Source of the DNA: Desulfobulbus rhabdoformis
GTDB lineage: Bacteria > Desulfobacterota > Desulfobulbia > Desulfobulbales > Desulfobulbaceae
Reading direction: 5' to 3'
DNA length: 47,772 nucleotides
Assembly (NCBI RefSeq): GCF_016919065.1
Contig: NZ_JAFFQA010000040.1
Coordinates: forward strand, 1 to 47,772
The notes below the pieces were generated by a model. That model did not search any database, was not told the DNA's origin, and saw nothing but the letters and a program-made list of their open reading frames with translations. Each line of letters starts with the position of its first letter. The stretch's first letter is position 1. Of this stretch, positions 8,487-16,515 are shown in pieces. The translations under genes and the position numbers were made by a program.

Positions 8487-9020
8487 ATGTCTCAGCAAGG
8501 TCAAGAAACGAAAAAAATACTGGTCAGTCCTGAGCAGTTAGATAAACGTATCGTTGAACTTGGCGAACAGATCACCGCTGCCTACCAGGGAAGAAAATTG
8601 ATTATGGTCGGCGTGTTGAACGGGGCTTTTATTTTTGCTGCTGATCTCTGTAGGGTAATTGATATAGAAGTTGAAATCGATTTTATCCGCGTTGCCAGTT
8701 ACGGAGCGTCTACAGAATCATCAGGATCAATTCGGCTACTCATGGAGCCAAAACTGGACATGACAGGAAAAGACGTCTTGATTGTTGAAGATATTGTCGA
8801 CACGGGAACAACCATGGCCTGGTTACAGGAACACTTCAATCAATCAGGAGCACGCTCGGTTAAAATCTGTTCCCTTATTGACAAACTAGAGCGCCGCGCT
8901 GTGTCAATTTCCGTTGATTATGTAGGGTTTACGCTTGATCAGGGCTTTCTGGTCGGATACGGTTTAGATTGCGCGGAAAGATTTCGTAATCTACCGGGGA
9001 TCTATTCGCTCGACTCGTAA
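8487..9020 (+). CDS. hpt: Hypoxanthine phosphoribosyltransferase
   Basis: This 177-residue type I phosphoribosyltransferase of purine salvage converts hypoxanthine (and usually guanine) plus PRPP to IMP/GMP. The 13-residue PRPP loop VLIVEDIVDTGTT is intact, with the early MVGVLNGAF pyrophosphate loop, the flexible-loop region with VASYG, and the C-terminal VGYGLDCAERFRNLPGIY that contacts the base. The start is supported by GGGAGAG seven bases before ATG 8487. It is bracketed by two full MITE-like copies, so it is probably transcribed alone. Confidence 0.95.
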   Translation: MSQQGQETKKILVSPEQLDKRIVELGEQITAAYQGRKLIMVGVLNGAFIFAADLCRVIDIEVEIDFIRVASYGASTESSGSIRLLMEPKLDMTGKDVLIVEDIVDTGTTMAWLQEHFNQSGARSVKICSLIDKLERRAVSISVDYVGFTLDQGFLVGYGLDCAERFRNLPGIYSLDS

Positions 9021-9022
9021 TA

Positions 9023-9239
9023 CTGAATCCGTGACGGCGGGTGGGCACTGAACAATGCTTCTTTTTAATGAGACGAAGTTCTCTTAACAAATTCATGTAT
9101 TGTTCAGTTTCACCCGCCACCCTTTGGGGCATTCATCAGCACGTCACCTTCGTTGTCTGTAACATGCCGATAAAGTTTACTTTAATCGGTATGCCACAAA
9201 CAACGAAACTGACGCACCGATGAATGCTCACAGATTCAG
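9023..9239. mobile_element. MITE-like element, full copy B (217 bp)
   Basis: This is a second full copy in the same orientation as copy A, beginning two bases after the hpt stop codon. The ends are CTGAATCCGTGA and a one-base variant TCACAGATTCAG. Hairpin 1 pairs GGCGGGTGGGCACTGAACA with TGTTCAGTTTCACCCGCC, and hairpin 2 has arms of about 40 bases (GGCATTCATC...ATGCCG with CGGTATGCC...GATGAATGC). Arms in A and B have diverged by changes that often preserve pairing, which suggests selection on structure. Confidence 0.8.
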
Positions 9240-9304
9240 GGTAATGTTATGTTTGCCCCAAAACGGGCAGGCTTAAATAAAGACCCTCTTTGATGGAGGA
9301 CAGT

Positions 9305-9961
9305 ATGCAGAAAAAAAATATCGCCGTTATACTCGCAGGTTGCGGTCACCAGGATGGTGCAGAAATTCATGAGGCGACGATGACGCTCTGGGCTGTTCAT
9401 AAAAACGGAGCGGATTTTCAATGCTTCGCGCCCGATATCAAACAACATCACGTGCTCAATCATATCACTGGTCAGGAGATGAATGAGAAACGGAATGTGC
9501 TCATAGAGTCTTCACGAATTGCCCGGGGAAAAATAGCGGCCCTGGCAACGTTTAATCCGGATGCTTATGACGCTCTGATTCTTCCAGGAGGATTTGGTGC
9601 GGCAAAGAACTTAAGCAGTTACGCCTTTGATGGCGCAAATTGCACCGTCAACCCGGATGTGGCCAATGCTATCAAAGGAATGCACAAGTGTGGCAAGCCC
9701 ATCGGTGCCTTATGCATCGCCCCTGTTATTGTGGCCAAGGTTTTGGGCAAAGGGAACTTGACCATTGGCCAGGATGCAGGCACAGCAGAAAATATTACTG
9801 CTATGGGAGCTGCCCACCATCCTACCATGCAGGGCGAAATTGCTGTTGATGCAGAAAATAAGATTGTCACCACCCCTTGCTACATGCTGGAATCACGCAT
9901 CGATCAGATTGGTGAAGGAGCGGATAAACTCGTACAGGCTATCCTGGGGATGATTCCTTAA
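9305..9961 (+). CDS. elbB: Isoprenoid biosynthesis glyoxalase ElbB (DJ-1/PfpI superfamily)
   Basis: This 218-residue protein is close to E. coli ElbB, a DJ-1/PfpI-fold glyoxalase linked genetically to isoprenoid synthesis. Conserved features are the N-terminal VILAGCGHQDGAEIHEA, the LILPGGFGAAKNLS loop with FDG after it, and the nucleophile elbow GALCIAP carrying the catalytic cysteine. Translation probably starts at ATG 9305 with GGAGGA four bases ahead. Upstream in-frame starts at 9290/9293 overlap the ribosome site. A terminator follows at about 9999. Confidence 0.92.
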   Translation: MQKKNIAVILAGCGHQDGAEIHEATMTLWAVHKNGADFQCFAPDIKQHHVLNHITGQEMNEKRNVLIESSRIARGKIAALATFNPDAYDALILPGGFGAAKNLSSYAFDGANCTVNPDVANAIKGMHKCGKPIGALCIAPVIVAKVLGKGNLTIGQDAGTAENITAMGAAHHPTMQGEIAVDAENKIVTTPCYMLESRIDQIGEGADKLVQAILGMIP

Positions 9962-9998
9962 GGAATCCTTTATTTCTTGAAATTGGATGTTTTTTGAG

Positions 9999-10030
9999 AA
10001 GGGAGTACGCTTTTTGCGGCTCCCTTTTCT
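9999..10030 (+). terminator. Rho-independent terminator after elbB
   Basis: AAGGGAG and CTCCCTT pair, with an inner CGC/GCG and a T-rich loop, followed by TTCTT. This sits 38 bases after the elbB stop. The stem is short with an internal loop, so strength is uncertain. Confidence 0.6.
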
Positions 10031-10063
10031 TGACTTTAGCCTCTGGCCGCTTACTTTTTTTCA

Positions 10064-10268
10064 TGAATCCGTGACGGCGGGAGCAAGGTAGCAAGGTAGG
10101 GTGGGCAGGCAGTTTGTGCCCACCGGGAATTGGGGGCACAAAGGGTTGGTGTGTTTCCCGGAACCCATTGCCATCCGTGAACCATTGCTGTTGGGGTTCG
10201 TTCCTCACCGCCAACCTACCTGCGTTCCGTCGATTTGGGGATCTTAGTTGTGGGTAGGTTGCGGCAGG
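10064..10268. repeat. Mixed repeat cluster upstream of htpX
   Basis: This gap before htpX contains the left end of the MITE-like family (TGAATCCGTGACGGCGG, 10064-10080), a GGTGGGCA palindrome (10096-10124), a REP-family unit (10190-10219) and a partial reverse unit GGGTAGGTTGCGGCAGG near 10251-10267. No gene is seen. Three unrelated repeat families next to one another suggest a preferred landing zone. Confidence 0.65.
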
Positions 10269-10327
10269 TCTAATTTTTATTTGATTACCACCGAAATCTT
10301 TTTACCAACGAGATAACGAAGAAGACT

Positions 10328-11167
10328 ATGAACACAATGAAGACCTTTATGCTCATGGCCGCCTTGACCGCACTTTTTATGGTCGCGGGGCGAGCCATGG
10401 GAGGACAGCAGGGAATGATAATAGCGCTGTTGTTGGCAGTTGGGTTGAACTTTTTTGCGTACTGGAACTCGGATAAAATGGCTTTGTCCATGAACCGAGC
10501 ACGGGAAGTGTCTGTGCATGAGGCTCCAGATCTGCATGCCTTGGTCGCCAATCTGGCCAGTCGGGCAGGGCTGCCCAAACCAAAGGTATATGTAGTTGAT
10601 GATCCCACACCCAATGCCTTTGCCACCGGGCGTGATCCTGAGCATGCGGCAGTAGCAGTGACCACGGGCATTATGCAGGTGCTTGATCGTTATGAGCTGG
10701 AAGGGGTGATTGCCCATGAGCTTGGGCATATAAAAAATCGTGATATCCTCATCGGCTCCATTGCAGCGGTCATGGCCGGTGCGATCTCTTATCTTGCCAG
10801 CATGGCTCAGTGGGCAATGCTCTTTGGTGGAATGCGTGGAAACGACGAAGAGGGAGGAAGCAATCCTCTGGTGATGTTGGTGAGTATGATTGTGGCACCT
10901 ATTGCAGCCACCCTGATTCAAATGGCCATTTCACGGAGTCGAGAGTACCTGGCGGATGCCACAGGAGCTGAAATTTGCGGGCATCCCAAATCATTGGCAA
11001 GCGCGCTGAACAAGCTGGCGAATTACAACGCCCAGCGGCCTATGAATGTCAATCCGGCCTCAGCCCAGATGTATATTGTCAATCCGCTTTCTGGTGGTTC
11101 CATTGCTTCGCTGTTCTCCACCCATCCGCCTATGGATGAGCGAATCCGGCGTTTGCTTTCTATGTGA
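10328..11167 (+). CDS. htpX: Protease HtpX (M48 zinc metalloprotease)
   Basis: This 279-residue integral inner-membrane protease acts in quality control of membrane proteins. Two N-terminal membrane helices (about residues 5-24 and 28-46) precede the cytoplasmic zinc motif HELGH at residues 130-134. A second hydrophobic pair follows (about 141-160 and 178-198), and then SREYLADATGAE, which provides the third zinc ligand. The C-terminus FSTHPPMDERIRRL is diagnostic of the family. The length is typical. It lies between repeat clusters, with the RAYT gene downstream. Confidence 0.95.
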   Translation: MNTMKTFMLMAALTALFMVAGRAMGGQQGMIIALLLAVGLNFFAYWNSDKMALSMNRAREVSVHEAPDLHALVANLASRAGLPKPKVYVVDDPTPNAFATGRDPEHAAVAVTTGIMQVLDRYELEGVIAHELGHIKNRDILIGSIAAVMAGAISYLASMAQWAMLFGGMRGNDEEGGSNPLVMLVSMIVAPIAATLIQMAISRSREYLADATGAEICGHPKSLASALNKLANYNAQRPMNVNPASAQMYIVNPLSGGSIASLFSTHPPMDERIRRLLSM

Positions 11168-11207
11168 TCATCCCCGGTTCAGCTTAATTTGAGAAGTGTC
11201 ATTTTGC

Positions 11208-11286
11208 GTTGGGGTTCCTTCGTCACCGCCAACCTACACTGTGATTCCTGGGTTTCGGTAGGTTGGGGTGAGGAACGAACCCCAAC
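11208..11286. repeat. REP inverted pair (BIME-like) immediately upstream of the RAYT gene
   Basis: A forward unit (GTTGGGGTTCCTTC...CCAACCTAC, 11208-11237) faces a reverse unit (GTAGGTTGGGGTGAGG...CCCCAAC, 11258-11286) with 20 bases between them. They form a long hairpin ending 25 bases before the RAYT start codon. Similar pairs occur at 20253-20331 and 41773-41848, and single units at 874, 1950, 10190 and 11850. Confidence 0.85.
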
Positions 11287-11311
11287 ATTGTATACAGAAG
11301 CGGAGAAATCC

Positions 11312-11845
11312 ATGCAATACCGGCGCTCACAAGTGGAGGGCGGTACCTATTTTTTCACAGTTAATCTTGCAGAAAGGGACTCTTCCCTTTTGGTCGATTA
11401 CATTGAACTTCTGCGGACAGTTGTTGGTAGAGTAAAAAAGCGGCATCCTTTTATTATTGACGCGATGGTGATTTTGCCTGAACATATGCACGCTGTCTGG
11501 ACATTACCCCCTGGTGAGGCAAATTATTCCAAACTGTGGATGCTTATCAAAGCTGGCTTTTCACGAAATATTCCGCAAGGTGAATATCGGAACAAAAGTC
11601 GACTGAGTAAAGGGGAGCGTGGTATCTGGCAACGCCGCTATTGGGAGCACCTTATTCAAGACGAGGAGGATTTTGAACGACACGTTGACTATATCCATTT
11701 CAACCCGGTCAAACACGGCTATGTAACCTATGCGGCCGATTGGCCGTATTCGAGTATTCACCGTTATATCAAAGCTGGGTTGGTTGCTCCAGATTGGGGT
11801 GTTGGTGCCAAGGTGGGCAACAATGTCTATGGCGAAAGAAAATGA
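11312..11845 (+). CDS. REP-associated tyrosine transposase (RAYT, Y1/HUH family)
   Basis: This 177-residue single-strand nuclease of the IS200/RAYT superfamily cuts and probably spreads its cognate REP hairpins. Visible are the metal-binding PEHMHAVW (HMH at residues 58-60), WTLPPGE, the WQRRYWEH block, and DYIHFNPVKHGYV carrying the likely nucleophile Tyr127. ATG 11312 with GGAG six bases upstream is the start; a longer frame from 11189 only translates the REP hairpin. REP units lie on both sides (11208-11286 and 11850-11878), the classic arrangement of a RAYT with its own substrate. Confidence 0.9.
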   Translation: MQYRRSQVEGGTYFFTVNLAERDSSLLVDYIELLRTVVGRVKKRHPFIIDAMVILPEHMHAVWTLPPGEANYSKLWMLIKAGFSRNIPQGEYRNKSRLSKGERGIWQRRYWEHLIQDEEDFERHVDYIHFNPVKHGYVTYAADWPYSSIHRYIKAGLVAPDWGVGAKVGNNVYGERK

Positions 11846-11849
11846 TAGC

Positions 11850-11878
11850 GTTGGGGGGCGTTCCTCACCTTAACCTAC
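11850..11878. repeat. REP unit downstream of the RAYT gene
   Basis: A diverged single unit (GTTGGGGGGCGTTCC...TTAACCTAC) lies five bases after the RAYT stop, completing the flanking of that gene. It is also next to the end of the convergent TIM-like gene. Confidence 0.75.
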
Positions 11879-11894
11879 GCCGAGTCATTGCCTA

Positions 11895-12578
11895 TCAAGC
11901 AGATAAAGAGTTCACCAGCGAAGCAAAAATCTTTGCATCCAGGCATGCTTTTCCGAGCATAACGCCGCCCAATCCTTCAACACGCCATAACGCCGCACTA
12001 TTCTCAGCGGTCACGCCACCACCGTAGAGTACAGGGCGGTTATCTGTTTTTTGCCTGAATTGCGGAAGTATGGCGGCAATATCGGAGACACTTCGGGCCA
12101 TTTCAAAGGTCGCCGGGGTGTCTGGAGTATAGGCCCAGAGGGCATGCTCCAACTCTTCTGCCGCCAATGCTGCCGTTTGTTGGGTAATGAGTTTTTGATC
12201 AACGCAAATAATAGGCTGCAATTCCTCACTTAAGGATTCGGCAACCTGCCGGGCCACATCCTGCACGGTTTCATGAAAATAGCGGCGTCGTTCAGAATGA
12301 CCTAGAAGAGTATATTGGGCAAGCCCCCGTACCCAGGCTGCGGGGGTGGAGCCGGTATAGCTTCCCTGGGGGTAGGACGATATTCCCTGGACGGCAAGCG
12401 ATATGCCCTGTAATGAACCAATCTTTTGCGCTATGCGATCCAGCATAAAGGGCGAAACCGCAATGATTATTTCAATACGTTCCTGCGGTCGGTAGAACTG
12501 GGCAAAAGTTTCGCACCAGGACTCTGCCCGTGGCAAAGAGAGATTCGCTTTCCAGTTGGCCAGTATTACTTTTTTCAT
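11895..12578 (-). CDS. Triosephosphate isomerase-like protein lacking the catalytic glutamate
   Basis: The 227-residue product has a TIM-barrel fold related to triosephosphate isomerase: NWK with the substrate lysine (residue 10), the YPQGSYTG segment, and LLGHSERRRY with the electrophilic histidine (residue 94). The canonical YEPVWAIGTG flexible loop with the base glutamate is replaced by WAYTPDTPAT, so threonine 151 occupies the glutamate position. The phosphate-grip motifs also differ: YGGGV instead of GGSV, and MLGKA instead of VGGAS. It is therefore probably not an ordinary isomerase; it may be a paralogue with another or no activity. It follows the DUF167 gene at the end of the rhamnose operon. 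Confidence 0.75.
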   Translation of the reverse strand: MKKVILANWKANLSLPRAESWCETFAQFYRPQERIEIIIAVSPFMLDRIAQKIGSLQGISLAVQGISSYPQGSYTGSTPAAWVRGLAQYTLLGHSERRRYFHETVQDVARQVAESLSEELQPIICVDQKLITQQTAALAAEELEHALWAYTPDTPATFEMARSVSDIAAILPQFRQKTDNRPVLYGGGVTAENSAALWRVEGLGGVMLGKACLDAKIFASLVNSLSA

Positions 12579-12588
12579 TACACGGTCC

Positions 12589-12894
12589 TTATTGAATACA
12601 TCCTTTGATGACCTGCACTAGGTGCTCTGCTTCAACGCCTTTAATGATAACGGTCTTACTGCGGCTCTGGTGCCCACTTTTCAGGGTAATTTTTGACTTT
12701 GGTATTTTGAGCAGTTTTGCCAAAAAGGCGATAACTGCCTTGTTTGCCTTGCCGTCAACCGGCGGGGTGGTCAGGCGCAGCTTAAGAAGGTCACCCTGCA
12801 GGCCTGCAATCCCATTTGATGATGCACGTGGTTGCACATGGAGGCGTAGGGCTATCGAACCGTCTGCAAGGGTGTTGAGGCAGGGGAGGTCCAT
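12589..12894 (-). CDS. DUF167 (YggU-like) family protein
   Basis: This small basic protein of 101 residues starts at ATG 12894, one base after the rfbC stop. It carries the family's core LRLHVQPRASSNGIAGL, then LKLRLTTPPVDGKANKAVIAFLAKLL and SKITLKSGHQSRSKTV. The structure of the family is known but the function is not. A longer open frame reaching 13071 overlaps rfbC and is not supported. It is co-oriented between rfbC and the TIM-like gene, so it is probably co-transcribed with the rhamnose genes. Confidence 0.85.
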   Translation of the reverse strand: MDLPCLNTLADGSIALRLHVQPRASSNGIAGLQGDLLKLRLTTPPVDGKANKAVIAFLAKLLKIPKSKITLKSGHQSRSKTVIIKGVEAEHLVQVIKGCIQ

Positions 12895-12895
12895 A

Positions 12896-13441
12896 TCAGG
12901 CAAAGAACTCGGCTTTTTGAAAAAGTGGAGCGATTTTGTCCTTGGCCGAAAGTACCGGCTCATGGGACAACGGCCAGTCAATTGCCAGTGTTGGGTCATC
13001 CCAAATAATTGCTCGTTCGTGTTCCGGTGCGTAGTAATTTGTTGTTTTGTAGATAAATTCAGCAGTCTCACTCAGCACGACAAACCCGTGGGCAAATCCT
13101 TCTGGTACCCAGAGTTGGTATTTGTTTTCAGCACTGAGATGGGTGCTAACCCACTGGCCAAAGGTCGGGGAAGATTTGCGTATATCAACGGCGACATCAA
13201 AGACTTCCCCCTGTACCACCCGAACCAGTTTGCCCTGTGCTTGCTCAATTTGATAGTGGAGGCCACGCAGCACATACTGGGCAGAGCGAGAGTGGTTATC
13301 CTGAACAAATAAGACCTCACGCCCTATAGCCGTATTGAATTGTTGTTGGTTGAAGCTTTCAAAGAAAAAACCTCGGTCATCTCCATAGACTTTCGGTTCA
13401 AGCAGAACGACTTCTGCTATAGCAAGGGGCGTGGCTTTCAT
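12896..13441 (-). CDS. rfbC: dTDP-4-dehydrorhamnose 3,5-epimerase
   Basis: RfbC/RmlC catalyses the double epimerisation step of dTDP-L-rhamnose synthesis in the cytoplasm. The 181-residue cupin shows DDRGFFFESFNQQQF, FVQDNHSRS with GLHYQ (catalytic His), VRVVQGEVFDVAVDIR, WVPEGFAHGFVVLS and YAPEHERAIIWDDPTLAIDWP, all canonical. Its stop abuts the DUF167 start, and its start coincides with the rfbA stop, so translation in this operon is tightly coupled. Confidence 0.97.
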   Translation of the reverse strand: MKATPLAIAEVVLLEPKVYGDDRGFFFESFNQQQFNTAIGREVLFVQDNHSRSAQYVLRGLHYQIEQAQGKLVRVVQGEVFDVAVDIRKSSPTFGQWVSTHLSAENKYQLWVPEGFAHGFVVLSETAEFIYKTTNYYAPEHERAIIWDDPTLAIDWPLSHEPVLSAKDKIAPLFQKAEFFA

Positions 13442-14325
13442 TAAAAAACCTTTCGTTCCAAAATTCGTAAGAGATATTCGCCATACCCACTTTTCCGTAA
13501 GGGGTGGGCAAGCTGTTCAAGCTCTGTTGCGCTTATCCAGCCTTGGCGGTAGGCAATTTCTTCCGGGCAGGCCACCTTGAGTCCCTGCCGTTGTTCCAGA
13601 GTCGCGATAAACTGCCCGGCATCGAGCAGTGATGCATGGGTCCCGGTATCAAGCCAGGCATAGCCGCGGCCCATAATCTCCACCTGCAGCTGGCCTTGTT
13701 CAAGGTAGCGACGATTGAGATCGGTAATTTCCAATTCCCCCCGTGGGGAAGGCTTGAGTGATTTTGCCAGCTCTGGTGCCTTGCCATCGTAAAAATAGAG
13801 GCCCGTGACAGCGTAATTTGATTTGGGTTGGCTGGGCTTTTCCTCAAGAGAGATAACGGTACCGTCAAGGTCAAACTCTGCAACACCGTACCGCTCTGGG
13901 TCCTGGACATGGTAGACAAACACTGTTGCCCCCTGTTCCTGATCCTGGGCATGTTGTAAAAGACGATGAAAATCGTGGCCATAAAAGACGTTGTCTCCCA
14001 GCACCAATGCTGAAGGCGCACCATCCAGAAACTGCTCTCCTATAAGAAAGGCTTGTGCCAGGCCGCCGGGGGAAGGTTGCACAGCATAGCTGAGTTCAAG
14101 GCCCCACTGGTGGCCATCTTCAAGGAGAGCTTGGAATCGTGGAGTGTCTTCTGGTGTAGAAATTAACAAGATTTCTTGAATACCTGCCAACATCAGCGTT
14201 GAAAGCGGGTAATAGACCATAGGCTTATCATACACCGGGAGGAGTTGCTTGGAAATAGCCTGTGTCACCGGGTACAGCCGAGTTCCCGAACCTCCCGCAA
14301 GGATGATACCTTTTCGTTTCTGCAT
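13441..14325 (-). CDS. rfbA: Glucose-1-phosphate thymidylyltransferase
   Basis: RfbA/RmlA makes dTDP-glucose from dTTP and glucose-1-phosphate, the entry step of dTDP-rhamnose synthesis. The N-terminal signature GIILAGGSGTRLYPVT is followed by KQLLPVYDKPMVYYPLS, LGDNVFYG, EKPSQPKSNYAVTGLYFYD and the AWLDTGTHASLLDA segment. At 294 residues it is the normal long-form length. It lies between rfbD and rfbC in a four-gene operon with gaps of zero to two bases or short overlaps. Confidence 0.97.
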   Translation of the reverse strand: MQKRKGIILAGGSGTRLYPVTQAISKQLLPVYDKPMVYYPLSTLMLAGIQEILLISTPEDTPRFQALLEDGHQWGLELSYAVQPSPGGLAQAFLIGEQFLDGAPSALVLGDNVFYGHDFHRLLQHAQDQEQGATVFVYHVQDPERYGVAEFDLDGTVISLEEKPSQPKSNYAVTGLYFYDGKAPELAKSLKPSPRGELEITDLNRRYLEQGQLQVEIMGRGYAWLDTGTHASLLDAGQFIATLEQRQGLKVACPEEIAYRQGWISATELEQLAHPLRKSGYGEYLLRILERKVF

Positions 14326-14327
14326 GC

Positions 14328-15215
14328 TTAGAGGATCTGTTGAAGTATATGGTTCAGGCCGTCCTGCCAGTCGGGAAGAGTCAGGCCAAACGTAGACTGG
14401 AAGAGGGTGGTGTCGAGTTGGGAGTTCGCTGGCCGTTTGGCGGGTAGAGGATAGTCGGCGGTTGCTATCGGCTTGACCATCTCCGGCTTCACTTTCAAAG
14501 AGAGGCCATTTTTCTGCGCCTGTTCAAGGACGAAACAAGCGAAGCCATGCCAGGTCGTGACGTCTGAGGCGGTCAGATTGTACAGGCCAAAGGGCAGGGT
14601 ATCGAGCCCATCCCGTTGTGCACGGCCAATTATCTGCGCTGTAGTGTCCGCAAGAAGTGCCGCTGACGTCGGTGCTCCGAATTGGTCGTTTACAATGCTG
14701 AGGCTCTCCCTTTCAGAGGCCAGACGGAGCATTGTCTTGGCAAAATTGTTCCCATGGGCTCCTACAACCCAACTGGTACGAAAAATAAGATGCCTTGCGC
14801 AGGCCTGCTGCAGGGCAAGGTCACCGTCGCGTTTGGTCACCCCATAGACATTGAGTGGATTGGTGGAATCGGTTTCAAGGTAGGGTCGGGTACTTGAACC
14901 GTCAAAGACATAGTCGGTGGAATAATGGATGATCCAGGCATTGATCCGCTGAGCCTCTTCGGCCATGATCGCCGGGGCGATGGAGTTCACGGATTTGGCC
15001 AGTTCTGGTTCGCTTTCAGCCTTGTCCACCGCCGTGTAGGCCGCTGGGTTAACGATGAGATCAGGTTTTACCTTACGGATTAATGCCCGTACGGCCTCGG
15101 GATCGGCCAAATTACATTCATTTATGTCAATGGTGAAGATGTGTCCAAGTGGGGCCAGTGTGCGTTGCAGCTCGAACCCTAATTGACCATTTTTTCCTGT
15201 CAGCAGAATTTTCAT
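14328..15215 (-). CDS. rfbD: dTDP-4-dehydrorhamnose reductase
   Basis: RfbD/RmlD is the NAD(P)H-dependent last enzyme of dTDP-L-rhamnose synthesis. It opens with LLTGKNGQLGFEL, an NAD-binding glycine motif, then VNPAAYTAVDKAE, the STDYVFDG strand, the YGVTKRDGD catalytic YxxxK, and RTSWVVG. Length 295 is typical. It overlaps the end of rfbB by four bases. Confidence 0.97.
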   Translation of the reverse strand: MKILLTGKNGQLGFELQRTLAPLGHIFTIDINECNLADPEAVRALIRKVKPDLIVNPAAYTAVDKAESEPELAKSVNSIAPAIMAEEAQRINAWIIHYSTDYVFDGSSTRPYLETDSTNPLNVYGVTKRDGDLALQQACARHLIFRTSWVVGAHGNNFAKTMLRLASERESLSIVNDQFGAPTSAALLADTTAQIIGRAQRDGLDTLPFGLYNLTASDVTTWHGFACFVLEQAQKNGLSLKVKPEMVKPIATADYPLPAKRPANSQLDTTLFQSTFGLTLPDWQDGLNHILQQIL

Positions 15216-16276
15216 GCGCAGTCTCCATATTGACGAGCTATCCAGGTACGGTATTCGCCACTGGTGATGCGATTAACCCAATCTTGGTTGTTCAGGTACC
15301 AGTGGACGGTTTTTTCGATGCCTGTGGCAAAGGTTTCTGCGGGGCGCCAACCGAGTTGCTGTTCAATCTTTCGGGCATCAATAGCATAACGCCGATCGTG
15401 CCCGGGGCGGTCTGTAACATAGGTAATAAGACGGGAGTAGCTGCCAGCGGGATCTGGACGAAGCGTATCGAGCAGACGAATAACCTGCTGCACAATATCA
15501 ATATTGGTCATCTCATTCCAGCCACCGATATTGTAGATCGCTCCCACCTGGCCAGCTTCAAGGACCCGGCGGATGGCCGTACAGTGATCTGCTACATACA
15601 GCCAGTCTCTAATTTGGCGTCCATCGCCGTAAATGGGCAGAGGCTTGCCAGCCAGAGCGTTGGCAATAATCAGAGGAATGAGTTTTTCCGGAAACTGGTA
15701 GGGGCCGTAATTGTTGGAGCAGTTACTGGTGGTAACCGGTAAGCCATAGGTATGATGCCAGGCTCGAACCAAATGATCGCTGGATGCCTTGCTGGCCGAG
15801 TAGGGGCTGTTGGGTTGATAGAGGCTGGTTTCTGTGAAAGGCGGTTCATCAGGGAGAAGAGAACCGTAGACCTCATCCGTGCTCACATGGTGAAAGCGGA
15901 ATTGATGTTTTGCCGTGTTATCAAAGGACTTCCAATAATTGCGTGCTGCTTCCAGCAAGATAAAGGTGCCGTCGATATTAGTCCGCATGAAATCAGCGGG
16001 ACCATGGATGGAGCGATCCACATGGCTTTCTGCCGCAAAATGGATAATGGCTCGGGGGGTGTGTTCTTGGAGGAGCTGGTTTATGAGTCCACAGTCGCAG
16101 ATATCTCCTTGGACAAAGATATGTCGGGAATCTTTATCCAGGGAGCGAAGATTTTCCAGATTACCGGCATAGGTCAGCTTATCCAGGTTAATGACCGGCT
16201 CAGCGGATTGTTCCAGCCAGTCGAGTACAAAGTTACTGCCAATGAAACCGGCACCACCGGTGACAAGGATAGACAT
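15212..16276 (-). CDS. rfbB: dTDP-glucose 4,6-dehydratase
   Basis: RfbB/RmlB dehydrates dTDP-glucose to the 4-keto-6-deoxy sugar. Diagnostic features are VTGGAGFIGSNFV at the N-terminus, FAAESHVDRSI, HVSTDEVYGSL, the catalytic YSASKAS, SNCSNNYGPYQFPEKLIPL and RDWLYVADHC. The 354 residues match the family. It is the first gene of the operon and has AGAGGT correctly placed before ATG 16276. The upstream gap to yggT (about 240 bp) is filled by a repeat. Confidence 0.97.
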   Translation of the reverse strand: MSILVTGGAGFIGSNFVLDWLEQSAEPVINLDKLTYAGNLENLRSLDKDSRHIFVQGDICDCGLINQLLQEHTPRAIIHFAAESHVDRSIHGPADFMRTNIDGTFILLEAARNYWKSFDNTAKHQFRFHHVSTDEVYGSLLPDEPPFTETSLYQPNSPYSASKASSDHLVRAWHHTYGLPVTTSNCSNNYGPYQFPEKLIPLIIANALAGKPLPIYGDGRQIRDWLYVADHCTAIRRVLEAGQVGAIYNIGGWNEMTNIDIVQQVIRLLDTLRPDPAGSYSRLITYVTDRPGHDRRYAIDARKIEQQLGWRPAETFATGIEKTVHWYLNNQDWVNRITSGEYRTWIARQYGDCA

Positions 16277-16289
16277 AGCTTACCTCTTT

Positions 16290-16506
16290 TGTTTCCTCGT
16301 GCCTGTCCAGAAACGGTCTTTTCGGAGTCTGCGCTTACATGCTCAATTTCGGCGTTACGCTCAAAATTTTATCCTCGGAATATCATTTATATGCCTGCGG
16401 TAAAATTTTTCGCATGCCTCGGAGTCGGGGCCTACCTGAACTTGAACAAAAATCCTCATTTCTGGACGGACACTAACTCAGGTGTTCACCCGTTGTCACT
16501 GATTCA
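16290..16506. repeat. Long interspersed repeat (family with copies near 26.2 and 33.35 kb)
   Basis: The segment CAGAAACGGTCTTTTCGGAG, the core CGGAATATCATTTATATGC and the segment CTGAACTTGAACAAAAATCC all recur elsewhere in the window. The copy at 33316-33412 is inverted and lacks about 100 central bases, and the copy near 26183 keeps only the core. The right end GTCACTGATTCAG resembles the MITE-like terminus. No gene is visible in this interval. Confidence 0.65.
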
Positions 16507-16515
16507 GGAATTTTT

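Noticed and set aside
11189..11311. N-terminal extension of the RAYT frame
   Set aside because: It only reads through the upstream REP hairpin; ATG 11312 has a proper ribosome site and matches the usual family start.
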